Positions 46,041 to 58,026 are shown, counted from the first letter of the stretch. The stretch is DNA of 64,000 nucleotides from Nonlabens xiamenensis (GCF_003865345.1 NZ_RMVE01000002.1:434001-498000), one strand, 5' to 3'. Notes: generated by a model from the sequence alone, not told the origin. A program made the numbers and translations.

Positions 46041-46416
46041 ATCATTTTACCTGGTGGCTGCCGTCGCTTTATTTCTAATGGAGACAGCTATTGCCCTCTA
46101 CGTAACAGATGGGTTTGTGAGGCCATTTTTGGGTGACTTCTTGGTGGTTTGGTTGGTCTATGCCTTGCTGATGTTGATAACTCCATGGCGTCCTATATTC
46201 ACGGCCGGCCTTAGTCTCTTCATCGCATTTGTTGTAGAATTTGGTCAATACGTAGGTATGATTCAATTCTTGGGACTACAAGATCAAGTATGGGCCAGAT
46301 GCATTTTAGGCACTAGTTTTTCGGTTTGGGATCTTCTCATGTATACCCTGGGGTGCGTAGGAATTTTGATATTGGAATCACTTCCCTCGCATTTTAAGCC
46401 TTTGATTGAGCACTAA
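46018..46416 (+). CDS. DUF2809 membrane protein
   Basis: Small membrane protein, 132 residues, about four helices, with the DUF2809 features VRPFLGDFLVVWLVYALL, VEFGQYVGMIQFLG and ARCILGTSFSVWDLLMYTLG. The family has no assigned function. It is the last gene of the cluster; its stop codon overlaps the stop of the convergent CtlX-like gene (46413-46416), with no room for a separate terminator. Confidence 0.85.
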   Translation: MIHQRFSKSFYLVAAVALFLMETAIALYVTDGFVRPFLGDFLVVWLVYALLMLITPWRPIFTAGLSLFIAFVVEFGQYVGMIQFLGLQDQVWARCILGTSFSVWDLLMYTLGCVGILILESLPSHFKPLIEH

Positions 46417-47351
46417 TTCTTTTTGGGTAAAAAGACCTCGGCCATCATACAACGTACGGAACCGCCTCCCAAGGTCTCAATCGTGTTAATAGACGGATGA
46501 ATTATCTCGTTATACCGTTCTAGTCGATTGATTTGATCTTGGGCCAGCGATCTGTAAGCCTGATCACTCATGACCAGGAATCGTTTGCCTTCCTCATTGT
46601 GCACTTGCATCATGTTGCCAGCAAAAGCGCTGACCTGTTCTTCAGTAATCGCAATGATTTCTTTCCCGTCTTCTTTGAGATGGCGCAACATGTTTTTAGC
46701 TTCTTTTTTATCATCTATACTATCCAAACAAACAACAGCAAATTCTTCTCCCAAAGCCATCATGACATTGGTATGGTAGATGGGTAAACGCTGATCGCCA
46801 ACATTCTGAAAGGCCGTAAAAATCACAGGCGTATATTCAAAATCCTCGCAGAATTCGATGAGAAGCTCCTCATGTGCTCTTGGGGATAAGCTACAGTAAG
46901 CTTTTTTATGAACCCTGTCCAGTAACAGACTTCCGGTTCCTTCCAAAAAAACTCCTTCGTCCTCGGCACTGGTGTAGTCAATGATATCTTTAATTTCGAA
47001 TCCTTCCTTTTCCATCAGCTCCATGGCTTCAGGTCGACGTTCCCTACGTCTGTTTTCGGCAAACATGGGGTAAATGGCCACATCACCATTGGCATGGGTA
47101 GAAATCCAATTGTTCGGAAAAATGGAGTCTGGGGTATCATCTTCTTCCCTGTCCTGAACGATCAATACATTGATTCCTTTATTTTGTAGCGCTTTCGCGA
47201 AAGCGTCAAATTCTTCTATCGCACGCTGATTGGCATTGATAATCTTAGTTCCTGGGTCCTGGTAATAGTTATTAACCGCGGTTTGCTCGTTCAATCTAAA
47301 CTTATAGGGACGAACCATAAATATGGTATCTGTAATTTGTTTGAGTTTCAT
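46413..47351 (-). CDS. ctlX: Citrulline-utilisation hydrolase CtlX-like (guanidino-group-modifying family)
   Basis: Cytosolic enzyme, 312 residues, of the arginine deiminase/amidinotransferase fold. Conserved parts: PDSIFPNNWISTH near residue 74, FLEGTGSLLLDR near 133, IYHTNVMMALGEEFAVVCLDS near 190 with the catalytic His, and the final GGSVRCMMAEVFLP with the catalytic Cys about ten residues from the end. I call it CtlX-like from memory of this family; arginine deiminase-related activity on another guanidino or ureido compound is equally open. A palindrome copy encodes AFAKA at about residues 50-54. It lies 3 bp after the second guanidino enzyme gene, so both are co-transcribed. Confidence 0.8.
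   Translation of the reverse strand: MKLKQITDTIFMVRPYKFRLNEQTAVNNYYQDPGTKIINANQRAIEEFDAFAKALQNKGINVLIVQDREEDDTPDSIFPNNWISTHANGDVAIYPMFAENRRRERRPEAMELMEKEGFEIKDIIDYTSAEDEGVFLEGTGSLLLDRVHKKAYCSLSPRAHEELLIEFCEDFEYTPVIFTAFQNVGDQRLPIYHTNVMMALGEEFAVVCLDSIDDKKEAKNMLRHLKEDGKEIIAITEEQVSAFAGNMMQVHNEEGKRFLVMSDQAYRSLAQDQINRLERYNEIIHPSINTIETLGGGSVRCMMAEVFLPKKN
47190..47205. repeat. 16-bp palindrome, copy 10
   Basis: Exact copy inside the CtlX-like gene, read as AFAKA in an N-terminal helix (FDAFAKALQNKG). Confidence 0.9.
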
Positions 47352-47354
47352 GAA

Positions 47355-48275
47355 TTAATCTCTGATTAAGGGAAGGGTTGAGCATCTCAATAAGCCTTCT
47401 TGTTTAGCAATCTCGGCATAGGGAACTTCTTCGACAGTTATGCCGTGACTGCGCAGCCATTGGTTCAGTCTTGTAAAATTTTGCTCAGAAACCACCACAT
47501 CTGGAGCGATGGAGAAGACGTTGGAATTCATATGATACATCTCTTCAGCGCTGATTTCAAAACAGTTTTCTTTGCCAAAAAAGTCCACCAGGTATTCGTA
47601 TTCACTTGGCTCCAGAAATCCGTTTCTATGGATAATGCATTTATTTTCGCCTACCGGTTGGAAGCAACAATCCAGATGCAATGCGTTTTGGTACGGGTCC
47701 AAATTATCTTTCCTTAAATTAAAGGACACCACCTTTTTATGCGGAAACTGTTGGGTCAACCATTCCACGCCTTCTACATTAGTCCGGGCAATGATGTAAT
47801 CAGCATAATCAGCTCCTCTATAGGTCCCGACAAAAATATGATCACCGTGAAGCATCACATCTCCACCTTCTATATGAACTTCTTCAGGTGGGCGGATGAC
47901 CTTTGAAGGCTCAATTTTATCGAGGACATATTGAATGGCATCTAATTCTTCTTCTCTATCAGGCAAGATATTTGCCTTGACAAATGTATCCTCAATGACA
48001 AACCCGATATCTCGGGTAAAAATTTGATTACAATCTTCGATCTGCCGTGGTCGAAAAACCTCTACCCCATATTTATGAAATACTGCTGCGACAGCGTCCA
48101 TCTCTTTGACCATATCCTCATTTTTTGGATACGTGCCAGCTAGGATATGCTGTCGGGACTTGGGATCATACGCATCCTCTAAAGCGGGAACCGGACCATT
48201 GCTTTGGGCCGTTCCCAGCACTACTGCCCGCAAGCGGGAGGTCTCGTCTGTGACATGCAGTTTGATTTTTTCCAT
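47355..48275 (-). CDS. Arginine deiminase / dimethylarginine dimethylaminohydrolase family protein
   Basis: Guanidino-modifying enzyme fold, 306 residues, cytosolic. Motifs in order: FTRDIGFVIEDTFVKANI (about 90-107), EEVHIEGGDVMLHGDHIFVG (about 135-154), NALHLDCCFQP with catalytic His (about 200), and EGLLRCSTLPL with the catalytic Cys near the end. The family hydrolyses or transfers amidino groups of arginine or methylarginines; the exact substrate is unknown. It is transcribed first, with the CtlX-like gene 3 bp downstream, so the two may act in one arginine/citrulline route. The upstream 216-bp gap holds the citrate synthase terminator. Confidence 0.85.
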   Translation of the reverse strand: MEKIKLHVTDETSRLRAVVLGTAQSNGPVPALEDAYDPKSRQHILAGTYPKNEDMVKEMDAVAAVFHKYGVEVFRPRQIEDCNQIFTRDIGFVIEDTFVKANILPDREEELDAIQYVLDKIEPSKVIRPPEEVHIEGGDVMLHGDHIFVGTYRGADYADYIIARTNVEGVEWLTQQFPHKKVVSFNLRKDNLDPYQNALHLDCCFQPVGENKCIIHRNGFLEPSEYEYLVDFFGKENCFEISAEEMYHMNSNVFSIAPDVVVSEQNFTRLNQWLRSHGITVEEVPYAEIAKQEGLLRCSTLPLIRD

Positions 48276-48440
48276 GCTGCGAATTTAATAATTCTTAGGC
48301 AGTGAAAAATGGCCAAAATCATTCCAGAAAACTTGAACTGAATGTGGTATTAAGCTAAAAATTTTCAAAATAACCAACCAAGAATGTTTGGCCAACTGAC
48401 TATTTAGTCAGGTTCAACATCAAAAATTAAAACATAAAAA

Positions 48441-48467
48441 AACTCCCAACTTGAAGCCGGGAGTTAT
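48441..48467 (-). terminator. Terminator after citrate synthase gene
   Basis: Stem AACTCCC / GGGAGTT with a short loop that also pairs partly; on the minus strand a T-rich tail follows. It lies 24 bp past the gltA stop. Confidence 0.8.
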
Positions 48468-48491
48468 TTGTATGATCAGAAGTCTTATTAA

Positions 48492-49778
48492 TTAACGCTC
48501 TGCTCTTTCTTTAAAAGCCCTGTGGTTCTCACCGGTATACACCTGACGAGGACGTCCAATAGGCTCCTTGTTTTCTCTCATTTCTTTCCATTGGGCGATC
48601 CAACCTGGTAAACGTCCTAAGGCAAACATCACGGTAAACATCTCTACGGGTATTCCCATAGCGCGATAGATGATTCCTGAGTAAAAGTCCACATTGGGAT
48701 ACAACTTACGATCTACAAAATAAGGATCGTTCAATGCTTCTTGCTCTAAACCTTTAGCGATATCAAGGATAGGATCTTCTACACCCAATGCGCCCAATAC
48801 CTCATCAGCAGCTTTTTTGATGATTTTGGCACGTGGGTCAAAGTTTTTATACACACGGTGACCAAAGCCCATCAAACGGAATGGGTCACTTTTGTCTTTG
48901 GCCTTGGCCATATATTTTTTTGTATCACCACCGTCTTCTTTGATGGCTTCCAGCATTTCAAGCACAGCTTGATTCGCACCACCATGCAGCGGTCCCCAAA
49001 GGGCATTGATGCCCGCACTCAAGCTGGCAAATAAACCTGCGTGGGAGGATCCAACAATTCTTACGGTACTGGTCGAACAATTTTGCTCGTGATCTGCATG
49101 CAGTATCAACAATTTATCCAATGCGTTTACCACCACCGGGTCAAGGTCGTAATCGGCATTGGCCTTTTTAAACATCATTTTAAGGATATTTTCTACATAC
49201 CCAAGATTGTTGTCACCGTAATCCAATGGCTGACCAGTTCTCTTTCTTAACGCCCAAGCAACCAGAACGGGAAATTTCCCCATAACTTTAACGATGGCCT
49301 TGTACATGTCCTCCTCGCTATCCACATTGACAGAGCTAGGATTAAAGGCAATCAAGGCACTGGTGAGTGAGGAAAGAACACCCATAGGATGGGCAGACTT
49401 TGGAAAACCGTCAAGTATCTTCTTGACATCCTCATCTACATGAGACTCGGCTTTGATATCATTATGGAATTTCTCCAGTTGTGATTCATTAGGCAGTTCA
49501 CCAAAGATTAACAGATAGGCTACTTCAAGAAAATCAGCTTTATCGGCCAGGTCTTCGATCGCGTATCCACGGTATCTCAAGATCCCCTCTTCTCCATTGA
49601 GAAAAGTAATCGCACTCTGGCAACTACCAGTATTTTTGTATCCAGGATCAATGGTAGTCAACCCACCAGTCAGCCCTCTCAGTGCTTTAATATCAATTGC
49701 CTGCTCATTTTCTGTTCCCGTGATGATAGGAAACTCATATTTTTGACCTCCTACCTCTAATATCGCCTTATCTGCCAT
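48492..49778 (-). CDS. gltA: Citrate synthase
   Basis: Condenses acetyl-CoA and oxaloacetate to citrate, the entry of the TCA cycle. The 428-residue protein is of the large Gram-negative type with an N-terminal beta domain (MADKAILEVGGQKYEFPII). Active-site parts are LLILHADHEQNCST (His), GPLHGGANQAVLEML (His), MGFGHRVYKNFDPRA (His) and the Asp in VDFYSGIIYRAMGIP. No residue is missing. It is a single gene with its own terminator. Confidence 0.97.
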   Translation of the reverse strand: MADKAILEVGGQKYEFPIITGTENEQAIDIKALRGLTGGLTTIDPGYKNTGSCQSAITFLNGEEGILRYRGYAIEDLADKADFLEVAYLLIFGELPNESQLEKFHNDIKAESHVDEDVKKILDGFPKSAHPMGVLSSLTSALIAFNPSSVNVDSEEDMYKAIVKVMGKFPVLVAWALRKRTGQPLDYGDNNLGYVENILKMMFKKANADYDLDPVVVNALDKLLILHADHEQNCSTSTVRIVGSSHAGLFASLSAGINALWGPLHGGANQAVLEMLEAIKEDGGDTKKYMAKAKDKSDPFRLMGFGHRVYKNFDPRAKIIKKAADEVLGALGVEDPILDIAKGLEQEALNDPYFVDRKLYPNVDFYSGIIYRAMGIPVEMFTVMFALGRLPGWIAQWKEMRENKEPIGRPRQVYTGENHRAFKERAER

Positions 49779-50073
49779 TGTTTAGTTTTGAATTTAGTGC
49801 TTGCGAAAATACATCACAGTCTTTGATTTTCATACGATTTGCGAGCGGAAGTTGACGACTTTAGTATAATTTTTGGGTTTCATTTATACAAATGACAGTT
49901 CGGGTGCATGATATTTATATTATTGGGATTCAAAGTGGATAGGTATAGATTTCCAGCCAACTCTTTAAAATAGCAAGGCTTTGTTACGTCAAAAATTGTC
50001 CTCATGATAAATTAACCCTAGGCTAGTTGATCAATTTCCAGAACATAAGCAAGAAAGAGAATGGTATAAATGA

Positions 50074-50089
50074 CGCTTTCGCGAAAGCG
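50074..50089. repeat. 16-bp palindrome, copy 11
   Basis: Exact copy in the spacer between the T9SS metalloprotease terminator and the gltA upstream region. Confidence 0.9.
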
Positions 50090-50094
50090 AATAC

Positions 50095-50129
50095 AAACAA
50101 AAGCGACGACCCTTAAAGGACCGCCGCTT
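50095..50129 (-). terminator. Terminator after the giant T9SS metalloprotease gene
   Basis: On the minus strand AAGCGGCGGTCC pairs with GGGTCGTCGCTT through G-U pairs at three places, followed by a T-rich tail. It lies about 35 bp past the stop. Confidence 0.7.
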
Positions 50130-50163
50130 GACAGATTCATGTTTCCCAAAAACTAGCTGAATC

Positions 50164-53100
50164 CTATTTAATAATCAATGGAATGGTAGCTTTCTGAGAT
50201 GATGCACCCACCACTTGTAGGAGATACATCCCTGAACTAAGGTCATTCCCCAGATGAATCGTTTGTAGACCACTGAACTCGACGCTTGAGGCAAAAATGC
50301 GTTGCCCCATTGCGTTGAATAACGTCAGTTTTACAGTCTCACCTTCCAGCTGATCACTGGCGATATAAATGGTACCATCCTGTGTTGGATTAGGGTAAAG
50401 GTTGAGGCTATCGGCCAGGCTTTGGTCTGGTTCACTCAGCGTAACATTATCATACTCGATACGGAAACGATCTTCGTTATTCACTCCAGCAATCAACTGA
50501 AATGCATAGCTGTTAGTCCCCTGAGTTAGTTGCACCCTTGCATTGGTCAATTGATCCACCAGTGTTGCCGAAATATCTGTAGGTAAATTCAATTGAAGAT
50601 TCAACACATAGTCATTGCTTCTCATTCTGGTCATGTGTACAAAGCTGGACTCACCAGCTGTTGGGATATCTCTGCGTTCAATACTTAAACGATCAGCACC
50701 TACCTGGATAGACATGGTCTCATCCTGATTTGCAAATTTTATCGCATCCTCCTGATCTACCGCGTTGTTGGCGCCAGATTGAAATCTGATGTAAAATTGA
50801 TCCAAGTTGGTCATCGCATTGACATCCTGTAAACTCACCAAGATACTATAGGTTTGTTGTGGTGTTGAGAAAACATTTAAACGATCCTGGTCTATTGCTT
50901 TGTAAGCCTCTTCAAAACGAACACTGGCGGCTCCCGTCGTAGCCATGAACAAGCTTTGACCAGGTTGCAGGTATTTATTGGCTGCACTTAACGGTACAGA
51001 AAAACCATCTCCAACTGTCAAATCGATGGTAGTATAACCTCCTCTTACATTGAGTGTTGGATCGAAAATATAAAGGAAGTTGGAATTTAATCCAGTAGTT
51101 CCCGCATCGGCCACTACTTGCGTCATATCTACTACTGCCTGATAAGGGTTAGCCAACATGACGAACTCTTCATTTATTGTGGAAAAAGACTGACTGAAAG
51201 TACCTTGATGCACGGTACCAGTTGTCCGCAGTGTGGTAGGCGTCGCTGGTGGATTATTTACGGTTATATCTACGGTTCGATCTCCGCGAACCATCAATCT
51301 GTAGGGCTCGCCGACTTGTAGATTGGTCATATTGGTATTACCTGGGGAAAACCATGATTGATTATTATTATCAAATCCAAAAAGCGAATAATTTCCGGAC
51401 GAAGTCACATCAAATCCATCGGCCGCACTTGGCCCAGTAATATGAGTACCAAGACCAGGGGCGTTGGATCCTCCCTCCTGCCAGTTGTCATAAATACTTG
51501 TACTGGTATTTACTGAAGAGGCGACAAACCTAAAGGCGCGTCTGGCCGGTATATAACTTTCTACGTTAAAGCTACCGTTGATAGTTGCGGCGCTTGCATC
51601 AGCCAGTTGTCCGGTATTGGTGTCGTTACTTTTAAACGTCATCATGTTTCCAGTAGACAGATTTGCTGCTCCCGGATCCAAGACACCATAAATTTCTGTA
51701 AGTACAGTAAAGCTGAGATCTGCAGTATCTGCTAGACTAAGATCATGCACCTCGATTGCACCCGTTCCTGAGATGCTTTGCGCACCGACGCCATTCAGTT
51801 GAAGACTACCATCTTTGGCATCCAGGAGACCATCTACCGACAAATTTCCTAACACTTCTAAATTCGCATCCACATCCAATCTGCTCATGCTTCCCTGAAT
51901 GCTTAGGTTATTGATCAATGCATCCGTACCCATCACCGCCACACCGCTCAAAACTTGGGCATCCAACCCAGCTGTTTCCAGATTAGGGGCAAAAGGCGTC
52001 CATGAACCAGCGTCATACGTCAAGATAGGATCTTCAATATTGATTTGGAATTCGCCACCCTCCATGATTGTCTGGCTGTCTCCCAGTACAGTAAATCCGA
52101 AATCGTCGGTATTGACCAATTCCAAACTGGTATGCGTATAGGTGATTCTATTGTTATTGAGATCATCTTGGGTAAAACTATCTCCCAAATCCAGATCTGC
52201 ACCACTCAGCTGTAATTCACCGTGAAATACATTCTTGGTAACGATATAAGTCAGGTTGGCATCATTAAAGCCCTCTTGCGAGACCGACAAATCTGCATCA
52301 TTGATCGTACTTGAGGTATTAAAAGGTAAAGTTTTTCCAATATTCACCGGATTGGTGATGTTGTTGACATATTGTAATCTCCCACATACATCAACACTGA
52401 ACTCGTGAAAGGTTCCGCCGGTACCAGAAGTTCTGTCGGTAGCCAGCAAAACCCACTCTCCCTGGGCACTTAATCCGTTGAACCTGGAAAAGGCCTGACC
52501 TGGACGCTGTACACCAGTAAGCGGTCCTGTATAACCTGGATTACAACCAAATGATTGGGTTCCGCTGTCGCTTACAATCAAGTCAAAATTCTGACCGGCT
52601 GCGCACTCCCTATTGTATACTTCTGAGAAACGACCTGATGGTGCACTCAATTGCATCTTGATATGGCCGGTATCGCCATGAGTAGCCCGCATGTAAAAGC
52701 TCAGTTCCGTGATTTCGATATCGTCTGGAACGAATACCCTTGCACTTACCGCATTTACATTGGTTTCCCAAACATTATCATTGTTTTCAAAATATTCTTG
52801 ATCATAAGTATTACATACATCTTGGGACGTCTGGAACGCGCTGATACTGGATAAAGTACCACCTACACAACCGTTGGAAGGCGTGACCCTCCAGTAATAA
52901 ATTTTACTATGGGTCAAATTAGATGGTTGATATTCCGTCTCGGTCTGAATGTTAGCCGATTCCAAGATAACAGAGAAATCACTGAATTCTGATACCTCGA
53001 CCAAATAACCAGAGGCACTGGCCAGGTTCTCCCATTGCAGCAGTGGATTGGCCACTTGGTTTCCCGCCCCATTGATAGGTGAGGTTTGGACCACCTTGCC

Positions 53101-55374
53101 GACTTCGTTGTCAAAAATCTTAAATACAAAATCTTGGGTAATGGTTGCACTAGTAGCAACAGCCTCTACTGTAATATCATATTGACCTGCTTCAACAGCA
53201 CCGGTGCCACTTATAACAACATCGACCAGTGTATCTGCATTGGCTGTAGCTGGAGTAAATACAGCGGTAAGACCAGCTGGTAAACCTATAGCATTAAAAG
53301 TTACCGTTTCATTGAAACCAGGAGCAGCGTTGTAGGTAAAATCAAAATCTGCGTCTGCAGGCTGGCAAGTATTTACTGCAATGTCAGTGGTCGTTAATTC
53401 AAAGGTTCCTTCCTTGATTTCAAAATCTGCATTGGTAATATCAAAGAAGTAATTATTCTCTGCCTCAACCATAATTCGTGCCTGCGTGGTTTTAGCGCCC
53501 ACTGGAAGAGTAACTGCTTGTGAACCATCATTGTTAACTCCACTGGCCAGCGTGATAGGATAAGTTAGACCTCCATCCTGGGAAAGTAAAATATTGACTG
53601 TAGTTGAGTAGGTTGAATTATTAGTGCCGTTCACGTTCCAGGTGATTGTTTGGGTTTCACCTTCGTGCCAAATTTCTCCACCTGAGGGCGCATTTACCTC
53701 AAATGGTCCGGCAGAGCCGACGGTTAATGTAACACCTGCGTAACTTGTTTGACCTCCATTTGGATTATTATCCCTGATAGTACAGAAGAATCGCATACCT
53801 CTTCCCACCGAGGGAAGTGTTTCCCAGGTTGGATCAATGTTGTTGACCAAATCAGGAAGATTGGGGAAATAACGAGTTGGATCAGTAGTAGCAAATTTAG
53901 ACCTGAAAAGCGGTCCATCTGTGTTGGTGGATACGGGCGGCTGGGTATTTCCAACGGCATTGTCAGCAGCCACATCCAGTTGTTCCCAGTTATAGGTGTA
54001 TACCTCACCTGGATCAGGTGCGATATCAGATACACCAGTAAGTTTAAATGGGGTTGATCTTGGTACAGTTCTATTGGTCAATCCAACAGAATTGGGAGCT
54101 GTGGGATTATTACTACCCAAAGAAACTTGGGTATCACAGTTGTCTCCATCTATACTACCTTGCATTTGAAACAAGCTAATTAGATGGAAATAGGCATCAG
54201 AATTGTCTTGAACATTAGGTGCACAAATACCTGCATACCCCATGATCGTAGATGCACTACCTGTTTCATAGGGTTGAGGTGAGGGACTACCTCCAAAGCA
54301 ACCATTATAAAAAGTGTGATCAGCGCCATATTGATGACCTATTTCGTGGCAAACATAATCAATATCAAAAGGGTCAAACTCTGGTGTAACGATTCCAGTT
54401 ACCCCACGTTCTTTTCCTGTTCCACATGGACTGACACCAGCTATACCTCCTCCACCGGTCGAAAAAACGTGACCGATATCATAATTAGACGAACCTATTT
54501 GATTTTGTAGTGTGGTAACATTCTGGCCCAACATGGCAGATCCAGAATAATTGTCGTATGGATCTGTATTTGGGTTGGTATAAATAACCTGATCATTATT
54601 AGGGATCAGTTCAAACTGCATTGACATTTCCTGCTCATACACAGAATTCACACGTGTTAGGGTGACAATGATACCAGCAAGTGCATCTGCCACAGCATTT
54701 CCATTTGAATTATCTCCGTCATCATGATAGGCGGTATATTCGGCAGTTGCAGCAATAGCGATTCTATACCTTCTGAAAAATCGATCTTCAAAAGCTTTAG
54801 AGAAATCTTGCTCCTCAAAAGCTCTGGCAGTATTATCATCAACAACATCCATCACATGACATTGGAAGTCATCATCAGGGCTGCGGTGTAAATTCCTGCG
54901 ATTATAAATAACAATAGTATTGGATTGTGATTTGGACAGAGGATCCATGTATTGGATCTGTTCACCGGTCAACAAGCCGTGAAAGCCTTTTGGCGTTATG
55001 GTGAAGTACATCTTGTTCAATGCATTATTTACGCTGTGTCCAAAGTAGGACTGAATATTGGGATACTTGGCCTGCAGACCAGGCGATACTGCTCCAGAAG
55101 TGTACACTTTAAAAGTTTCAAATTTCCCTGAGCCAACTGGAAAATCTACGGGTATACCCTGCGCACCATCGGCAAAGCGATCCACAGCATTGACCAGTTT
55201 GTTGGAAAGCGCTTGCGGATTGACATCGTAAACCTCTATATCATTTGGGGTTTTGAATCTGGACTGATGGCTCACCTTATCTGTCAACCCTGCCTCTGGA
55301 GCCAACCATATGGTTTGTGCAGTAGAAGAAATTGCAAATAAAGCACCAATTAGAAATAAGTAAAATCTATTCAT
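50164..55374 (-). CDS. Reprolysin-like metalloprotease with adhesion domains and T9SS sorting domain
   Basis: Giant secreted zinc protease, 1736 residues. Order: signal peptide (MNRFYLFLIGALFAISSTAQ), a propeptide-like region (about 25-200), an M12-type protease domain with HEIGHQYGADH at His343, His347 and His353 plus a Met-turn (SASTIMGYAG), Ig-like and fibronectin-like domains (about 440-850), a proprotein-convertase P-domain-like region (about 858-997, IKMQLSAPSG), cadherin-like repeats (about 1000-1130), an extended beta region, and the T9SS C-terminal domain (about 1652-1736, LNLYPNPTQDG ... GMYLLQVVG). Secreted by type IX secretion and probably kept on the surface. Substrate unknown; it may feed peptide uptake or act in adhesion. 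Confidence 0.9.
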   Translation of the reverse strand: MNRFYLFLIGALFAISSTAQTIWLAPEAGLTDKVSHQSRFKTPNDIEVYDVNPQALSNKLVNAVDRFADGAQGIPVDFPVGSGKFETFKVYTSGAVSPGLQAKYPNIQSYFGHSVNNALNKMYFTITPKGFHGLLTGEQIQYMDPLSKSQSNTIVIYNRRNLHRSPDDDFQCHVMDVVDDNTARAFEEQDFSKAFEDRFFRRYRIAIAATAEYTAYHDDGDNSNGNAVADALAGIIVTLTRVNSVYEQEMSMQFELIPNNDQVIYTNPNTDPYDNYSGSAMLGQNVTTLQNQIGSSNYDIGHVFSTGGGGIAGVSPCGTGKERGVTGIVTPEFDPFDIDYVCHEIGHQYGADHTFYNGCFGGSPSPQPYETGSASTIMGYAGICAPNVQDNSDAYFHLISLFQMQGSIDGDNCDTQVSLGSNNPTAPNSVGLTNRTVPRSTPFKLTGVSDIAPDPGEVYTYNWEQLDVAADNAVGNTQPPVSTNTDGPLFRSKFATTDPTRYFPNLPDLVNNIDPTWETLPSVGRGMRFFCTIRDNNPNGGQTSYAGVTLTVGSAGPFEVNAPSGGEIWHEGETQTITWNVNGTNNSTYSTTVNILLSQDGGLTYPITLASGVNNDGSQAVTLPVGAKTTQARIMVEAENNYFFDITNADFEIKEGTFELTTTDIAVNTCQPADADFDFTYNAAPGFNETVTFNAIGLPAGLTAVFTPATANADTLVDVVISGTGAVEAGQYDITVEAVATSATITQDFVFKIFDNEVGKVVQTSPINGAGNQVANPLLQWENLASASGYLVEVSEFSDFSVILESANIQTETEYQPSNLTHSKIYYWRVTPSNGCVGGTLSSISAFQTSQDVCNTYDQEYFENNDNVWETNVNAVSARVFVPDDIEITELSFYMRATHGDTGHIKMQLSAPSGRFSEVYNRECAAGQNFDLIVSDSGTQSFGCNPGYTGPLTGVQRPGQAFSRFNGLSAQGEWVLLATDRTSGTGGTFHEFSVDVCGRLQYVNNITNPVNIGKTLPFNTSSTINDADLSVSQEGFNDANLTYIVTKNVFHGELQLSGADLDLGDSFTQDDLNNNRITYTHTSLELVNTDDFGFTVLGDSQTIMEGGEFQINIEDPILTYDAGSWTPFAPNLETAGLDAQVLSGVAVMGTDALINNLSIQGSMSRLDVDANLEVLGNLSVDGLLDAKDGSLQLNGVGAQSISGTGAIEVHDLSLADTADLSFTVLTEIYGVLDPGAANLSTGNMMTFKSNDTNTGQLADASAATINGSFNVESYIPARRAFRFVASSVNTSTSIYDNWQEGGSNAPGLGTHITGPSAADGFDVTSSGNYSLFGFDNNNQSWFSPGNTNMTNLQVGEPYRLMVRGDRTVDITVNNPPATPTTLRTTGTVHQGTFSQSFSTINEEFVMLANPYQAVVDMTQVVADAGTTGLNSNFLYIFDPTLNVRGGYTTIDLTVGDGFSVPLSAANKYLQPGQSLFMATTGAASVRFEEAYKAIDQDRLNVFSTPQQTYSILVSLQDVNAMTNLDQFYIRFQSGANNAVDQEDAIKFANQDETMSIQVGADRLSIERRDIPTAGESSFVHMTRMRSNDYVLNLQLNLPTDISATLVDQLTNARVQLTQGTNSYAFQLIAGVNNEDRFRIEYDNVTLSEPDQSLADSLNLYPNPTQDGTIYIASDQLEGETVKLTLFNAMGQRIFASSVEFSGLQTIHLGNDLSSGMYLLQVVGASSQKATIPLIIK

Positions 55375-55507
55375 TATACTAGTTTTTGGGAATACAAATA
55401 AAAACCATACATCTATGATATCTTAATTTTATCCCAAAAACTTGCATTTCAATGGTGTTTATATGCATTTGGTCGACATTTATAAATGCTGAAATATTAC
55501 CTAAAAC

Positions 55508-55537
55508 AACGAGCCACCTCAATTGAGGTGGCTCGTT
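55508..55537 (-). terminator. Terminator after eno
   Basis: Perfect 30-bp palindrome: arms AACGAGCCACCTC / GAGGTGGCTCGTT around AATT, followed by TTTT on the minus strand. It ends the carA-eno transcript. Confidence 0.85.
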
Positions 55538-55611
55538 CAATAAGAATATAGCTTTAAATTAGATGACCTGATCAGCCGTTTGATTAGTAAAAGGGCTGTA
55601 TCAGATCGTAC

Positions 55612-58013
<2,402 letters not shown>

Positions 58014-58026
58014 AGTGATTGTTTTT

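Larger units (their letters stand above)
49779..50163. other. Intergenic stretch upstream of gltA
   Basis: About 385 bp with no gene. It holds one exact copy of the 16-bp palindrome (50074-50089) and the hairpin terminator of the giant T9SS gene (50095-50129). A TATTTTCG box on the minus strand at 49804-49811 is one base off the -7 consensus and may belong to gltA. Confidence 0.6.
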
